Source of the DNA: Aurantiacibacter odishensis | GTDB taxonomy: Bacteria > Pseudomonadota > Alphaproteobacteria > Sphingomonadales > Sphingomonadaceae | Direction: 5' to 3' | DNA length: 64,000 nucleotides | Assembly (NCBI RefSeq): GCF_003605195.1 | Contig: NZ_QYOS01000023.1 | Location: forward strand, 248,001 to 312,000 | Notes under the pieces: model-generated | Seen by the model: only the letters and a program-made list of their open reading frames with translations | Databases searched by the model: none | What the model was told of the DNA's origin: nothing | Translations under genes and position numbers: made by a program | Shown: piece by piece, positions 18,815 through 27,701 of the stretch | Numbering within the stretch: the first letter of the stretch is position 1 | Layout of the letters: the number at the start of each line of letters is the position of its first letter

Positions 18815-19759
18815 TCAGGTGAGATCGTCCATCGCCACTTTCAGCCCGGCTTCGGCATCCTTGCCCGCCTTGCGGCGCAGCGCCTCGATATGGGCGCGGC
18901 CCGGCGGGCATTCCTCCACCGGCAGGGCGGCGATCTGTTTGGCGAATTCCTCGGTCAGGTCCACGCCGTGTTCGGGGTGGGTGAGGATCAGGCCGTCCTG
19001 CTGGCTCATCCCGCGCAGGATCTTCGCGCCCACTTCGTAAGGGTCCATGCCGAACTGCTCGAAAGCGCTGCCGAACTGCTCCAGCTCGCCTTCCTTCGGC
19101 GGTGCGAAGCCCGCTTCGGCAAACTGCTCGGGCCGCTTGTGCGCGCTCGCCCAGGCGTTGGTGCGGGTGAGCGCGGGGCAGCACAGCGAACAGCCGATAC
19201 CGTGCGGGGCAAGGTTGTAGCGCAGGCTGTCCGTCAGTCCGCGCACGGCGAACTTGCTGGCGGTGTAGATGCCCGCCTGCGGCCCCGGCAGGAAGGCGGC
19301 CATGCTGGCGACGTTGACCACGTGGCGGCGACCGCTGGCTGCCTTCAGGTGCGGCATGAAGCTTTGCAGCCCATTCACCACGCCGCCGAAATTGACGCCC
19401 ATGATCCAGTCGTAATCGTCGTAGCTGGCCTCGTCCGTCGGGCCGAACACGGAAACGCCCGCGTTGTTCACCAGCACGTGGACCTCGCCGAAATGGTCGA
19501 CCACCTGCTGCGCTACCTTCGCGAATCCGTCACGGTCGGTCACGTCCAGCTTGCAGAACAGCGGCGTCTCGTAACCCTTGTCGGCAAGCCACTTTTCGGT
19601 CTGTGCCCGGTCGTCCTCGTTACGGTAGGAAAGCGCGAGCCGCATTCCCGCATCGGCAAAGGCCTTCGCTGTGCCGAGGCCGATCCCCGTCACCGCGCCG
19701 GTGATGAAAGCCACGCGGCCCTGCCACTGCTCTTTGTAGTCCGCCGGATCGACGCGCAT
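18815..19759 (-). CDS. SDR family oxidoreductase
   Basis: 314-residue classical short-chain dehydrogenase. The cofactor motif is TGAVTGIGLGTA, with NNAG in VLVNNAGVSVFG and the catalytic YTASK in GIYTASKFAVRGL. The C-terminal extension of about 70 residues (EGELEQFGSAFEQFGMD onward) is longer than in FabG and typical of SDRs acting on bulky, often aromatic, alcohols or aldehydes. The ATG after GGGAGAGAAA is chosen; the frame is open further upstream but crosses the promoter. The divergent promoter with an NTF2-like gene carries operator-like motif B. Confidence 0.85.
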   Translation of the reverse strand: MRVDPADYKEQWQGRVAFITGAVTGIGLGTAKAFADAGMRLALSYRNEDDRAQTEKWLADKGYETPLFCKLDVTDRDGFAKVAQQVVDHFGEVHVLVNNAGVSVFGPTDEASYDDYDWIMGVNFGGVVNGLQSFMPHLKAASGRRHVVNVASMAAFLPGPQAGIYTASKFAVRGLTDSLRYNLAPHGIGCSLCCPALTRTNAWASAHKRPEQFAEAGFAPPKEGELEQFGSAFEQFGMDPYEVGAKILRGMSQQDGLILTHPEHGVDLTEEFAKQIAALPVEECPPGRAHIEALRRKAGKDAEAGLKVAMDDLT

Positions 19760-19794
19760 TTTTCTCTCCCTCACCCGAAACGGGCTTTTCATGA

Positions 19795-19822
19795 TCGTAT
19801 CATTCGTTAGTGTTGCATACAA
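19795..19822 (-). promoter_or_regulatory. Operator-like motif, copy B
   Basis: On the minus strand TTGTATGCAACACTAAC followed by GAATGATACGA. It differs from copy A at four of 28 positions, far beyond chance for two intergenic sites 10 kb apart. It lies between the divergent SDR and NTF2-like genes, 24 bases before the ATG of the latter. It shares its GCAACACTAACGA core with copy C near 23.8 kb. Confidence 0.6.
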
Positions 19823-19845
19823 AGAATGAGATGGGGAGAGTTCAA

Positions 19846-20574
19846 ATGAGTGACACCGAAAGCCGCCTGGCTGCGCTGGAGAAAAGCGTCCACCGCCTGG
19901 AAGACGAGGCCGCGATCCAGCGCCTGCAGATGGCCTATGGCTACTACATCGATTACAACCGCCCGGAAGAGGTCGCAGGGCTGTTCGCCGACGATGGCGT
20001 GGTGGTGTTCCTGTCGGGCGAATACGTAGGGCCGGAAGGCGTGATGCGGCTTTACGGCACCTGGTTCCAGAACCTGTTCACCCGCGGCCGCCGCGGGCCG
20101 GTGCACGGCCTGCTGCTGGATCACTTCCAGCTCCAGCCCGTCATCACCGTCGCCGAGGATCGCAAGACTGCCAAGGGCCGCTTCCGCGGGATGCTGGCAG
20201 GCGGCTGGCATGACGAGGCGATGGACTGGAAGCCCGAAGGACCGCCGCAGCAGTTCTGGGAAGCGGGCATCTACGAGAACGACTACGTGCGCGAGGACGG
20301 CGTGTGGAAGATCAAACGCCTGAACTACCTGATGCAGTGGCAGGGCGACTACGAGACCGGCTGGGCAAAGACGACCGCACACCTCCAGCCCGCCACGGTG
20401 CCCTACCCGGAAAATCCGCTGGGCCCCGACCGCATCCTGCCCGAGGACGAATGGCGCACCACCTGGCCCAACCGCCACCCGGTGGAAATGAGTTTTGCCC
20501 ACCCCGTGCTGGGCGAAGCGTTCAAGGTCGGCCACTTCACCGACATGATGGTGAAGGACGAGTACGGCAATTGA
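19846..20574 (+). CDS. NTF2/SnoaL-like protein
   Basis: 242 residues, cytosolic (no signal). The N-terminal half has the NTF2/SnoaL-like pattern: ALEKSVHRLEDEAAIQRLQ coiled start, YGYYIDYNRPEEVAGLFADDGVV, then strands to DGVWKIKRLNYLMQW near 170-184. The remaining 60 residues are a tail typical of a subgroup found beside SDRs in aromatic/steroid catabolism. It could be an isomerase, cyclase or dehydratase; the substrate is unknown. GGGGAGAG precedes the ATG, and a more distant in-frame ATG would start inside the operator motif and is rejected. The next gene overlaps the stop. Confidence 0.75.
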   Translation: MSDTESRLAALEKSVHRLEDEAAIQRLQMAYGYYIDYNRPEEVAGLFADDGVVVFLSGEYVGPEGVMRLYGTWFQNLFTRGRRGPVHGLLLDHFQLQPVITVAEDRKTAKGRFRGMLAGGWHDEAMDWKPEGPPQQFWEAGIYENDYVREDGVWKIKRLNYLMQWQGDYETGWAKTTAHLQPATVPYPENPLGPDRILPEDEWRTTWPNRHPVEMSFAHPVLGEAFKVGHFTDMMVKDEYGN

Positions 20575-21101
20575 TCTGGCGCACGGCAGCAGTGCTGGCG
20601 GCGGGCCTGGCGCTCGCCGCGTGCGAGCAGGCCGGGACAGGTCCGCCCGACATGGAGACTGCCGAAGAGGCGAGAGCCATGGGCGATCCGATGGACACCT
20701 CGGACCGCGCCAGCCTGTCGGACCGCGAAGTCTCCGAACGCTTTATCGAGGTGTTCTACAACCAGAACCGCCTGACCGACGGGTTCGAGGCGTGGGTGCA
20801 TCCCGATTACATCCAGCACGATCCCAATTCCCCCACCGGGCGCGACCCGACAATCGAAGTGCTGGCCGCGCACATGCAAGCCAACCCCGATATGACGCAC
20901 GATGTGAAGCGCGTGATCTACGGGGACGAGGGGCCGGACGGTACGCTGGTGGCCGTGCACTATCACTTCAAGCGCGCGCCGGACGATTCCGGCAGCGCGG
21001 TGGTGGACATCTACCGCGTTAACGATGGCTACCTGGTGGAACACTGGGACGTCATTCAGCCGGTGCCCGAAGAGGCTTTGAACGACAATACGATGTTCTG
21101 A
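20571..21101 (+). CDS. NTF2/SnoaL-like lipoprotein
   Basis: 176 residues starting at TTG, whose bases overlap the stop of the previous gene (TTGA). The product starts with a short signal ending in the lipobox LAAC, then an acidic linker and a SnoaL-like domain: SERFIEVFYNQNRLTDGFEAW, a YIQHDPNSPTGRDP strand typical of the ester-cyclase-like subgroup, and DGYLVEHWDVIQPV at the end. It therefore seems to be a lipid-anchored periplasmic partner of the cytosolic NTF2-like protein before it. A GTG seven codons later would remove most of the signal. Confidence 0.75.
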   Translation: MIWRTAAVLAAGLALAACEQAGTGPPDMETAEEARAMGDPMDTSDRASLSDREVSERFIEVFYNQNRLTDGFEAWVHPDYIQHDPNSPTGRDPTIEVLAAHMQANPDMTHDVKRVIYGDEGPDGTLVAVHYHFKRAPDDSGSAVVDIYRVNDGYLVEHWDVIQPVPEEALNDNTMF

Positions 21102-21113
21102 AGGCGGCGGCGT

Positions 21114-22403
21114 TCAGTCGCCCGCCTGGTCCAGCGCGCGCCCGCGCACCATCACCCAGTCGACCTGTTCCAGCAGACTGGCATCGTCCAGCGGATTGCC
21201 GTCCAGCGCGATAATGTCTGCCGAGTAGCCGGGCGCCAGGCGGCCGATCTCGTTCTCCATGCCAAGCACCCGCGCCGCGGCAGTGGTGGCGCTGGCGACG
21301 GCATCGGGGCTGCTCATGCCCTGCCGCATCATCAGCGCGAATTCGCCCGCGTTGCGGCCATGCTCGAACACGCCAGCATCGGTGCCGAAAGCGATGGGCA
21401 CGCCCCATTCCACCGCGCGGCGCATGAACACCTGCGCGATGTCGGAAACCTCGCGCACTTTCGCTTCCACGGTCGGCGTGAACACCCCGGTGCCCAGCCG
21501 CTCCGTCACGCCCTGAAACGCCATCAGCGTGGGCACGAGCACGGTGCCGTTCGCGCGCATGGCCTCTGCCGCCTCGCGGTCCAGATAGGTGCCGTGTTCG
21601 ATGGTGACGATGCCTGCCCGCGCCGCTGCCTCGATCCCGCGCGCGCCGTGGGCGTGGGCGGCAACGTTCAGGCCCACGGCGCCTGCCGCCTCCACGATGG
21701 CTGCCATTTCCGGGTTGGTGAAATGCGCTTCCAGCCCGCGGCCCTGCTGGCTCAAAACGCCGCCCGTCGCGGTGATCTTGATCCAGTCGGACCCGTTCTG
21801 CGCCGCCAGCCGCACCTTTTCCATGCATTCGACGGGGCCGGTGCAGGTGAAGCCTGTATCGAGCACCTCGGTCACATGCGGGGCAAAGCCCGAGACATCG
21901 CCGTGCCCGCCCACGATGGCAAGCGGCGGGCCGGACGCGACGATGCGCGGCCCCGGCAGAACGCCTTCGGTTGTCGCGCGGCGAAGTGCGAACATGCTTT
22001 GCGGCGCGCTGCCCAAGTCGCGCACGGTGGTGAAGCCTGCTGCCAGCGTGGTGCGCGCATTCGCCGCGCCCAGCAATGTCGCATATTCATCGGTATCCAC
22101 CGCTGCATCGCGGAAATCGCCGCCCGGATTACCGTCCAGATGAACGTGAAGGTCGATCAGGCCCGGCATCACCGTCTTGGCCGAAAGGTCCACCAGCACC
22201 GCGCCATCCGTCGCCGGTTGCAGGCCGGGCGCGATGGAGACGATGCGCCCGTCCTCGATCGTGATGGTGGAAGGGCCTTCCAGCCCGCTGGCCGCATCGC
22301 GAATGACATTGCCCGCGTGGATCACCTGCACATCCTGCGCGGCGACGGGCGCGAGGCCAACAGCGGCCAGCAGCGATGCGATGGCGGTGGTTACGATCTT
22401 CAT
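21114..22403 (-). CDS. Exported metal-dependent amidohydrolase
   Basis: 429 residues with a Sec signal peptide (MKIVTTAIASLLAAVGLAPVAAQ). Imidazolonepropionase/prolidase-like amidohydrolase: HxH in DLHVHLDG, a lysine in DWIKITATGG, histidines in AHAHGARG and IEHGTYLD, and a late FGTDAGV aspartate that completes a binuclear metal site. It should hydrolyse an amide, dipeptide or lactone in the periplasm. The much longer open frame upstream has no signal-peptide-like start, whereas this ATG follows AAGGG and gives an ideal secretion signal. 136 bases separate it from the MetE-like gene. Confidence 0.87.
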   Translation of the reverse strand: MKIVTTAIASLLAAVGLAPVAAQDVQVIHAGNVIRDAASGLEGPSTITIEDGRIVSIAPGLQPATDGAVLVDLSAKTVMPGLIDLHVHLDGNPGGDFRDAAVDTDEYATLLGAANARTTLAAGFTTVRDLGSAPQSMFALRRATTEGVLPGPRIVASGPPLAIVGGHGDVSGFAPHVTEVLDTGFTCTGPVECMEKVRLAAQNGSDWIKITATGGVLSQQGRGLEAHFTNPEMAAIVEAAGAVGLNVAAHAHGARGIEAAARAGIVTIEHGTYLDREAAEAMRANGTVLVPTLMAFQGVTERLGTGVFTPTVEAKVREVSDIAQVFMRRAVEWGVPIAFGTDAGVFEHGRNAGEFALMMRQGMSSPDAVASATTAAARVLGMENEIGRLAPGYSADIIALDGNPLDDASLLEQVDWVMVRGRALDQAGD

Positions 22404-22539
22404 GGCGGCGACCCTTCGTTTTTCGGAAATGCTGGGTCTGCCGCTAAAAGCCGGGTCTGTCCATCGACCTGGCGATGGGAGGGGTGAGTGCATCCTGCGG
22501 CAATCCGTCCGGATCGCCGCAGGACAAGTGCGATGTCGA

Positions 22540-23658
22540 TCAGCCCCAGACTTCCTCGGCCACTTCCACGCACAGGCGGATCTTGTCGGCCTGCTGCTGC
22601 GTGGTGATGTCGTTGCCGTGCACGGTACTGGCAAAGCCGCACTGCGGGCTGAGCGCCAACTGGTCGAGATCGGCATACTTCGCTGCCTCGTCGATCCGTC
22701 GCTTGATGTCGTCCTTGCTTTCCTGCTCGCCCAGCTTGGTGGATACGAGGCCCAGCACCACGCTCTTGCCCTTGGGAAGGAAACGCAGCGGCGAGAAATC
22801 GCCCGAGCGGGCATCGTCGTATTCGAGGAAGAAGGCGTCGATCTCGCATTCGTTGAACATCACCTCGGCGACGGGATCGTAGCCGCCCTCCGCCGCCCAG
22901 CTGGAGCGGAAGTTGCCGCGACACAGGTGCATCGCGCGAACGAGGTCGTCCGGCGCGCCCGCGAAGCTGGCGTTGATCAGCCTGGCATAATCATGCGTGA
23001 TCGAATCGGGGTCCATCCCGCGCGCCTTGGCATCGTCGCGGTGACCGGTGTCGCACAGGTAGGCGAGGTTGGTGTCGTCGAACTGGATATAGCGGCAGCC
23101 TGCATCCACCAGGTCCGCCACTTCTTCCGAATAGGCCTTGGCCACGTCGTCGTAGAAGCCCTGCATGTCCGGATAGGCTTCCTCGGGAATGCCTGCGCGG
23201 CCTGCACGGAAGTGCAGCATGGTGGGGCTGGGAATGGCGACCTTGGCGACCGCGCCCGGCGCGTTCACGTGGCCGGCGAGGTATTCATAGTCCGTCCGCT
23301 GGATCGGCTTTTCGTGTTTCACCTTGCCAGTGATGACCATCTTGGGCGGGGCGAATTCCACGTCCACGCCCTTGTCGTTCTTGAACGCCTTCTTGATGCC
23401 GCCGGTTTCCTCGACGCCAGCCAGCTGGAGAAGGAAGTCGGTGTGGAAGAAGAAGCGGCGGTATTCGCCGTCGGTAATGGCCTTGAGGCCGAGGTCCTGC
23501 TGCCAGGTGACGAGGTCGGCAATGGCGGCATCCTCCACGTCGCGCAGGTCGGCGGCGGTAATGTCGCCTTTCGCGTGGCGCTCGCGCGCCTCGATCACCG
23601 AGCGCGGACGCAGGAACGAACCGACGTGGTCGGCGCGGGAGGGTAGTTTGAAAGTCAT
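22540..23658 (-). CDS. MetE-like zinc methyltransferase (C-terminal domain only)
   Basis: 372 residues matching only the catalytic half of cobalamin-independent methionine synthase (MetE is about 750). The zinc-ligand segments are kept: HLCRGNF (H-x-C) and SPQCGF (cysteine), plus YIQFDDTNLAYL where MetE has its QxDEP motif. It could move a methyl group to or from a thiol. Beside a LigM-type demethylase regulon it may help dispose of methyl groups from 5-methyl-tetrahydrofolate, but it could also be a coenzyme-type thiol transferase. The ATG is preceded by AGGAT. It is divergent from the PQQ dehydrogenase, with operator-like motif C between them. Confidence 0.8.
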   Translation of the reverse strand: MTFKLPSRADHVGSFLRPRSVIEARERHAKGDITAADLRDVEDAAIADLVTWQQDLGLKAITDGEYRRFFFHTDFLLQLAGVEETGGIKKAFKNDKGVDVEFAPPKMVITGKVKHEKPIQRTDYEYLAGHVNAPGAVAKVAIPSPTMLHFRAGRAGIPEEAYPDMQGFYDDVAKAYSEEVADLVDAGCRYIQFDDTNLAYLCDTGHRDDAKARGMDPDSITHDYARLINASFAGAPDDLVRAMHLCRGNFRSSWAAEGGYDPVAEVMFNECEIDAFFLEYDDARSGDFSPLRFLPKGKSVVLGLVSTKLGEQESKDDIKRRIDEAAKYADLDQLALSPQCGFASTVHGNDITTQQQADKIRLCVEVAEEVWG

Positions 23659-23821
23659 CGGGTAATCCTGTCTTGGCCAGTAGCAACGAGATGCAAAAGC
23701 CAGGGTCATGACGCGGGCTCGCGCTCGACTGACAGCGACTTTCATAGGCGCAGCCCCTGCGCATGTGCAACATGGATTCTCTTCGCGGACAGCCCTTCGT
23801 CCCGCTTGCACCTTGCCCGCC

Positions 23822-23844
23822 GCAACACTAACGATAGTTACGAT
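23822..23844 (+). promoter_or_regulatory. Operator-like motif, copy C
   Basis: GCAACACTAACGATAGTTAC followed by GAT. Twenty of 23 bases match copy B; the TTGTAT half present in A, B and D is absent here (CCCGCC instead). It contains the inverted repeat TAAC-GATA-GTTA. It sits in the 235-base divergent region between the MetE-like gene and the PQQ alcohol dehydrogenase, about 50 bases before the start of the latter. Confidence 0.45.
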
Positions 23845-23893
23845 TGCGCGGCCTCATCGGGGCACGCGGGGACATGCTTTGGGAGAGGCAACG

Positions 23894-26038
23894 ATGAACT
23901 TGGGCAAGTGGGCGGCCATTGCCGCCATGGGCATCGCGCTGGCAAGCTGCCAGACCACTGGCGAGGACGTGGCACAGACCGTTCCCGCACAGGTTGGCTC
24001 GGTGGACGGGGCTGACCTGATTTCTGCCGCTGCCAACAATGCCAACTGGCTCACCTACGGGCGCGATTATGCGGAGCAGCGCTACAGCCCGCTGGCGCAG
24101 ATCAACGCGGGCAACGTCGGCCAATTGGGCCTTGCCTGGTATGCCGACATGGATACCGCGCGCGGGCAGGAGGCGACCCCGCTGGTGATCGACGGGCAGC
24201 TGTTCGTCACCACCGCCTGGAGCAAGGTGAAGGCCTACGATGCCACCACCGGCGCGCCGCTGTGGGAATACGATCCGCAGGTGCCCGGCGCGACGGCGGT
24301 AAAGGCCTGCTGCGACGTGGTGAACCGCGGCGTTGCCGCCTGGGGCGACAAGCTGTTCCTCGGCACGCTGGACGGGCGGCTGATCGCGCTCGACCGGGCG
24401 ACCGGCGAGGAGGTCTGGTCCGAAGTCACCGTCGATCAGTCGATGGCCTACACCATCACCGGCGCGCCGCGCGTGATCGACGGCAAGGTGATCATCGGCA
24501 ACGGCGGCGCGGAATACACGACGCGCGGCTACGTATCCGCCTACGATGCCGAAACGGGCGAGATGCTGTGGCGCTTCTACACCGTGCCGGGCGCCCCTGA
24601 AGAAGCGCCAGGCGAGCCTGCCCACCTTGCCGCCGCGCGCGAGACGTGGAACGGCGAGTGGTGGGAACTGGGCGGCGGCGGCACCGTGTGGGATGCCATG
24701 GCCTACGACGCGGAGCTGGATTTGCTCTATATCGGCGTCGGCAACGGGTCCCCGTGGAACCAGGCCTATCGCAGCCCCGGCGGCGGCGACAACCTCTACC
24801 TCTCCAGCATCGTGGCGCTGCGTCCCTCCACCGGCGAATACGTCTGGCACTACCAGACCACGCCCGGCGACACCTGGGACTTCACCGCCACGCAGCACAT
24901 CATGCTGGCCGACCTGGAGATCGACGGCGAAGTGCGCGAGGTGCTGATGCAGGCACCAAAGAACGGGTTCTTCTACGTGCTCGACCGCGCGACCGGCGAA
25001 CTGATCAGCGCGAACAACTACGTGGCGCAGAACTGGACGACCGGGATCGACATGGCGACGGGCCGCCCCATCGAAGTGCCCGAAGCGCGCTATGGCGACA
25101 CCGGCGTCCCCTTCGTTTCCACCCCCGGCGCGGGCGGCGGGCACAATTGGCACCCCATGGCCTTCCACCCGGCAGAAGGGTTGGTGTTCATCCCGGCGAT
25201 CGAGGCAGCCTTCCCCTACGTTCCCGAAGAGGGATGGGAGCCCGATCCCAATTACGGCTTCAACGTCGGTATCGACCAGTCGGCAGGCTTCCTGCCCGCA
25301 GACCCCGAAATCCGCGCCGCTTCCGCCGCCGCCACCAAGGGCGCGCTGATCGCGTGGGATCCGGTGGCGCAGGAAGAACGCTGGCGCGTGCAGTATCCCG
25401 GTCCGTGGAACGGCGGCGCGCTGGCGACCGGCGGGGGGCTGGTGTTCCAGGGAACGGCAGCGGGCAACATGGCCGCCTATTCCGTCACCGACGGCACCGA
25501 ACTGTGGCGCTTCCGCGCGCAGACCGGGGTGGTCGCGCCGCCCATCACCTACATGATCGACGGCGAGCAATACATGGCCGTGCTGGCGGGCTGGGGCGGT
25601 ATCTGGCCGCTGGCGCCCGGCGGCTTCCTGAACGAGACGAGCGGCCCCGTGCAGAACATCTCTCGCCTGCTGGTATTCAAGCTGGGCGCTAGGGGCGAAC
25701 TGCCGCCGGAGCCGGAGCTGGTTCGCCTGCCACTCGACCCGCCCGCCTTCCGCGGCAGCGAGGAGCAGGTGGCTTCAGGCACTTACGACTATGGCCGTTA
25801 TTGCGGGGCCTGCCACGGCGACAACGCCGTCGGCTCCACTGTGCTGCCGGACCTGCGCCGCAGCGCCGTGCTGCAGAGCGAGCAGGTGTGGCAGACCATC
25901 GTCCACGACGGCGCGCTGGAGCCGCGCGGCATGGTCGGTTTTTCCAAGAGCCTGTCGGCGGAACGGATCGAGGCGATCCGCCAGTTCGTCATCTTCCGCG
26001 CTAACCAGGACAAGGAGCTGGAACAGCGCGGCGGTTAG
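23894..26038 (+). CDS. PQQ- and haem-dependent alcohol dehydrogenase
   Basis: 714-residue type II quinohaemoprotein alcohol dehydrogenase, periplasmic. The N-terminus is a lipoprotein-like signal (ALASC). An eight-bladed PQQ propeller follows, with the adjacent-cysteine ring C139-C140 that contacts PQQ and the catalytic aspartate in PGDTWDF (326-329). A cytochrome c domain at the end has C637-G-A-C640-H641. Electrons go from an alcohol through haem to a periplasmic carrier. Substrate is unknown; aromatic alcohols such as vanillyl or coniferyl types fit the context. GGGAGAGG lies before the ATG. No pqq biosynthesis genes are in the window. Confidence 0.9.
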   Translation: MNLGKWAAIAAMGIALASCQTTGEDVAQTVPAQVGSVDGADLISAAANNANWLTYGRDYAEQRYSPLAQINAGNVGQLGLAWYADMDTARGQEATPLVIDGQLFVTTAWSKVKAYDATTGAPLWEYDPQVPGATAVKACCDVVNRGVAAWGDKLFLGTLDGRLIALDRATGEEVWSEVTVDQSMAYTITGAPRVIDGKVIIGNGGAEYTTRGYVSAYDAETGEMLWRFYTVPGAPEEAPGEPAHLAAARETWNGEWWELGGGGTVWDAMAYDAELDLLYIGVGNGSPWNQAYRSPGGGDNLYLSSIVALRPSTGEYVWHYQTTPGDTWDFTATQHIMLADLEIDGEVREVLMQAPKNGFFYVLDRATGELISANNYVAQNWTTGIDMATGRPIEVPEARYGDTGVPFVSTPGAGGGHNWHPMAFHPAEGLVFIPAIEAAFPYVPEEGWEPDPNYGFNVGIDQSAGFLPADPEIRAASAAATKGALIAWDPVAQEERWRVQYPGPWNGGALATGGGLVFQGTAAGNMAAYSVTDGTELWRFRAQTGVVAPPITYMIDGEQYMAVLAGWGGIWPLAPGGFLNETSGPVQNISRLLVFKLGARGELPPEPELVRLPLDPPAFRGSEEQVASGTYDYGRYCGACHGDNAVGSTVLPDLRRSAVLQSEQVWQTIVHDGALEPRGMVGFSKSLSAERIEAIRQFVIFRANQDKELEQRGG

Positions 26039-26111
26039 TCATGGCCAAAGCCTGCCAAGATTGCTATAACAGACAACAATTATTCGATTCTCCCGGGATA
26101 GGAGCCCCACA

Positions 26112-27623
26112 ATGAACGAACAGACCACGATCGACCGTACCCAGCGCGAATATTCGGCAGCCGCGAAGAAGGCGCTGGGCCGCAGTCCGCAGCTCTACAT
26201 CAACGGCGAATGGGTGGATTCCTCCGGTGGCGAGACCATCGACGTAGAAGATCCGTCCTCGGGCAAGGTCGTCTCCAAGATCGTCGAGGCGAGCGACAAG
26301 GACGTCGACCGCGCCGTCGCCGCCGCCCGCACCGCGTTCGACGATGGCCGCTGGCGCAACATGCCGCCGGTCGCCCGCCAGAAGATCATGAACCGCCTCG
26401 CCGACCTGATCGAGGAACACGCGGACGAACTGGCCGAACTGGAAGCCATCGACGTGGGCAAGCCCAAGGGCATGGCCGGCGCGATCGACGTGCCGGGCGC
26501 CGCCGCCCACATCCGCTTCTGCGCGGGCTGGGCCGGCAAGATCAACGGCGAGACGATTTCGCCCTACACCATGCCGGGCGACATGATGTTCGCCTACACG
26601 CTGAAGGAGCCGGTGGGCGTCTGCGCGCAGATCGTGCCGTGGAACTTCCCGCTGCTGATGGCCTGTTTGAAGATCGCGCCGGCCCTCGCCGCCGGTTGCA
26701 CCACCATCCTGAAGCCTGCCGAGCAGACCAGCCTCACCGCGCTGCGCCTGGCGGACCTGATCGCCGAGGCGGGCATTCCCGCAGGCGTCGTCAACATCAT
26801 CACCGGCTACGGCCACACCGCGGGCGATCGCATGGTGAAGCACCCCGATGTCGACAAGGTGGCCTTCACCGGCTCGACCGAGATCGGCAAGCTGATCAAC
26901 CGCAACGTCACCGACACGCTGAAGCACATCACGCTGGAACTGGGCGGCAAGAGCCCGGTGGTGGTGATGCCCGACGTGAACGTGGCTGAAACCGCGCCCG
27001 GCGTTTCGCAGGCGATCTTCTTCAACTCCGGCCAGGTCTGCGTTGCCGGTTCGCGCCTCTACGCGCACAAGAGCGTGTTCGACGAGGTGGTGGAAGGCAT
27101 GGCCAATACCGCCGACTTCTGGGCGCCCCGTGCCAGCCTCGATCCCGATGCCCACATGGGGCCGCTGGTGTCGAAGGAGCAGCACGAGCGCGTGATGGGC
27201 TACATCGACGCCGGCAAGCGCGACGGCGCGAGCGTCCTTATGGGCGGTGACGGTCCGGGCGGTGACGGATACTACGTCAACCCCACCATCCTCACCGACG
27301 TGAACCCGCAGATGAGCGTCGTGCGCGAGGAGATCTTCGGCCCCGTCGTCGTCGCCCAGCGGTTCGAGGACCTCGACGAAGTGGTGAAGGACGCCAACGA
27401 CACGCAGTACGGCCTCGCCGCAGGCGTGTGGACCAAGGATGCGTCCGCCGCGCACCGCATCGCCAGCAAGCTGCAGGCGGGCACGGTGTGGGTGAACTGC
27501 CACGCCATGATCGACACCGCGATCCCCTTCGGCGGCTACAAGGAAAGCGGCGTCGGCCGCGAACAGGGCCGCGAAGGGATCGAGGCCTACCTCGAAACCA
27601 AATCGGTCATCATGAAGCTGTGA
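26112..27623 (+). CDS. NAD-dependent aldehyde dehydrogenase
   Basis: 503-residue ALDH superfamily enzyme. It has the NAD-site helix VAFTGSTEIGKLI, the general base E276 in LELGGKSP and the nucleophile C310 in GQVCVAGS. PWNFPLLMACLKIAPALAAG matches the usual substrate/cofactor motif. It follows the PQQ alcohol dehydrogenase by 73 bases, so the pair may oxidise an alcohol in the periplasm and its aldehyde in the cytosol (vanillin-, coniferyl- or benzaldehyde-type). The upstream segment TTGCTATAACAGACAACAAT weakly resembles the operator-like motif. A clear terminator follows the stop. Confidence 0.92.
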   Translation: MNEQTTIDRTQREYSAAAKKALGRSPQLYINGEWVDSSGGETIDVEDPSSGKVVSKIVEASDKDVDRAVAAARTAFDDGRWRNMPPVARQKIMNRLADLIEEHADELAELEAIDVGKPKGMAGAIDVPGAAAHIRFCAGWAGKINGETISPYTMPGDMMFAYTLKEPVGVCAQIVPWNFPLLMACLKIAPALAAGCTTILKPAEQTSLTALRLADLIAEAGIPAGVVNIITGYGHTAGDRMVKHPDVDKVAFTGSTEIGKLINRNVTDTLKHITLELGGKSPVVVMPDVNVAETAPGVSQAIFFNSGQVCVAGSRLYAHKSVFDEVVEGMANTADFWAPRASLDPDAHMGPLVSKEQHERVMGYIDAGKRDGASVLMGGDGPGGDGYYVNPTILTDVNPQMSVVREEIFGPVVVAQRFEDLDEVVKDANDTQYGLAAGVWTKDASAAHRIASKLQAGTVWVNCHAMIDTAIPFGGYKESGVGREQGREGIEAYLETKSVIMKL

Positions 27624-27639
27624 TCGGCTGACATGAACA

Positions 27640-27674
27640 GGCCCGCCGCCGGACCATTCCGGGGCGGGCCTTTT
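27640..27674 (+). terminator. Rho-independent terminator after ALDH
   Basis: Stem AGGCCCGCC / GGCGGGCCT (9 bp) with an extra inner CCGG pairing, followed directly by TTTTCTTTT. It ends the PQQ-dehydrogenase/ALDH unit and also rules out an in-frame ATG at 27633 as the start of the next gene. Confidence 0.85.
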
Positions 27675-27701
27675 CTTTTGCATTCGAACCGGAGAACCGC
27701 C

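Noticed and set aside
26062-26084. TTGCTATAACAGACAACAATTAT before the ALDH gene as a fifth operator copy
   Set aside because: Resemblance needs a one-base gap and keeps only the two ends; left out of the motif set, though worth including in a matrix search.
27633-27701. Upstream ATG extension of the ketoacyl-CoA hydrolase-like gene
   Set aside because: The ATG and following codons lie inside the terminator of the ALDH gene; the TTG at 27702 has a proper ribosome site.
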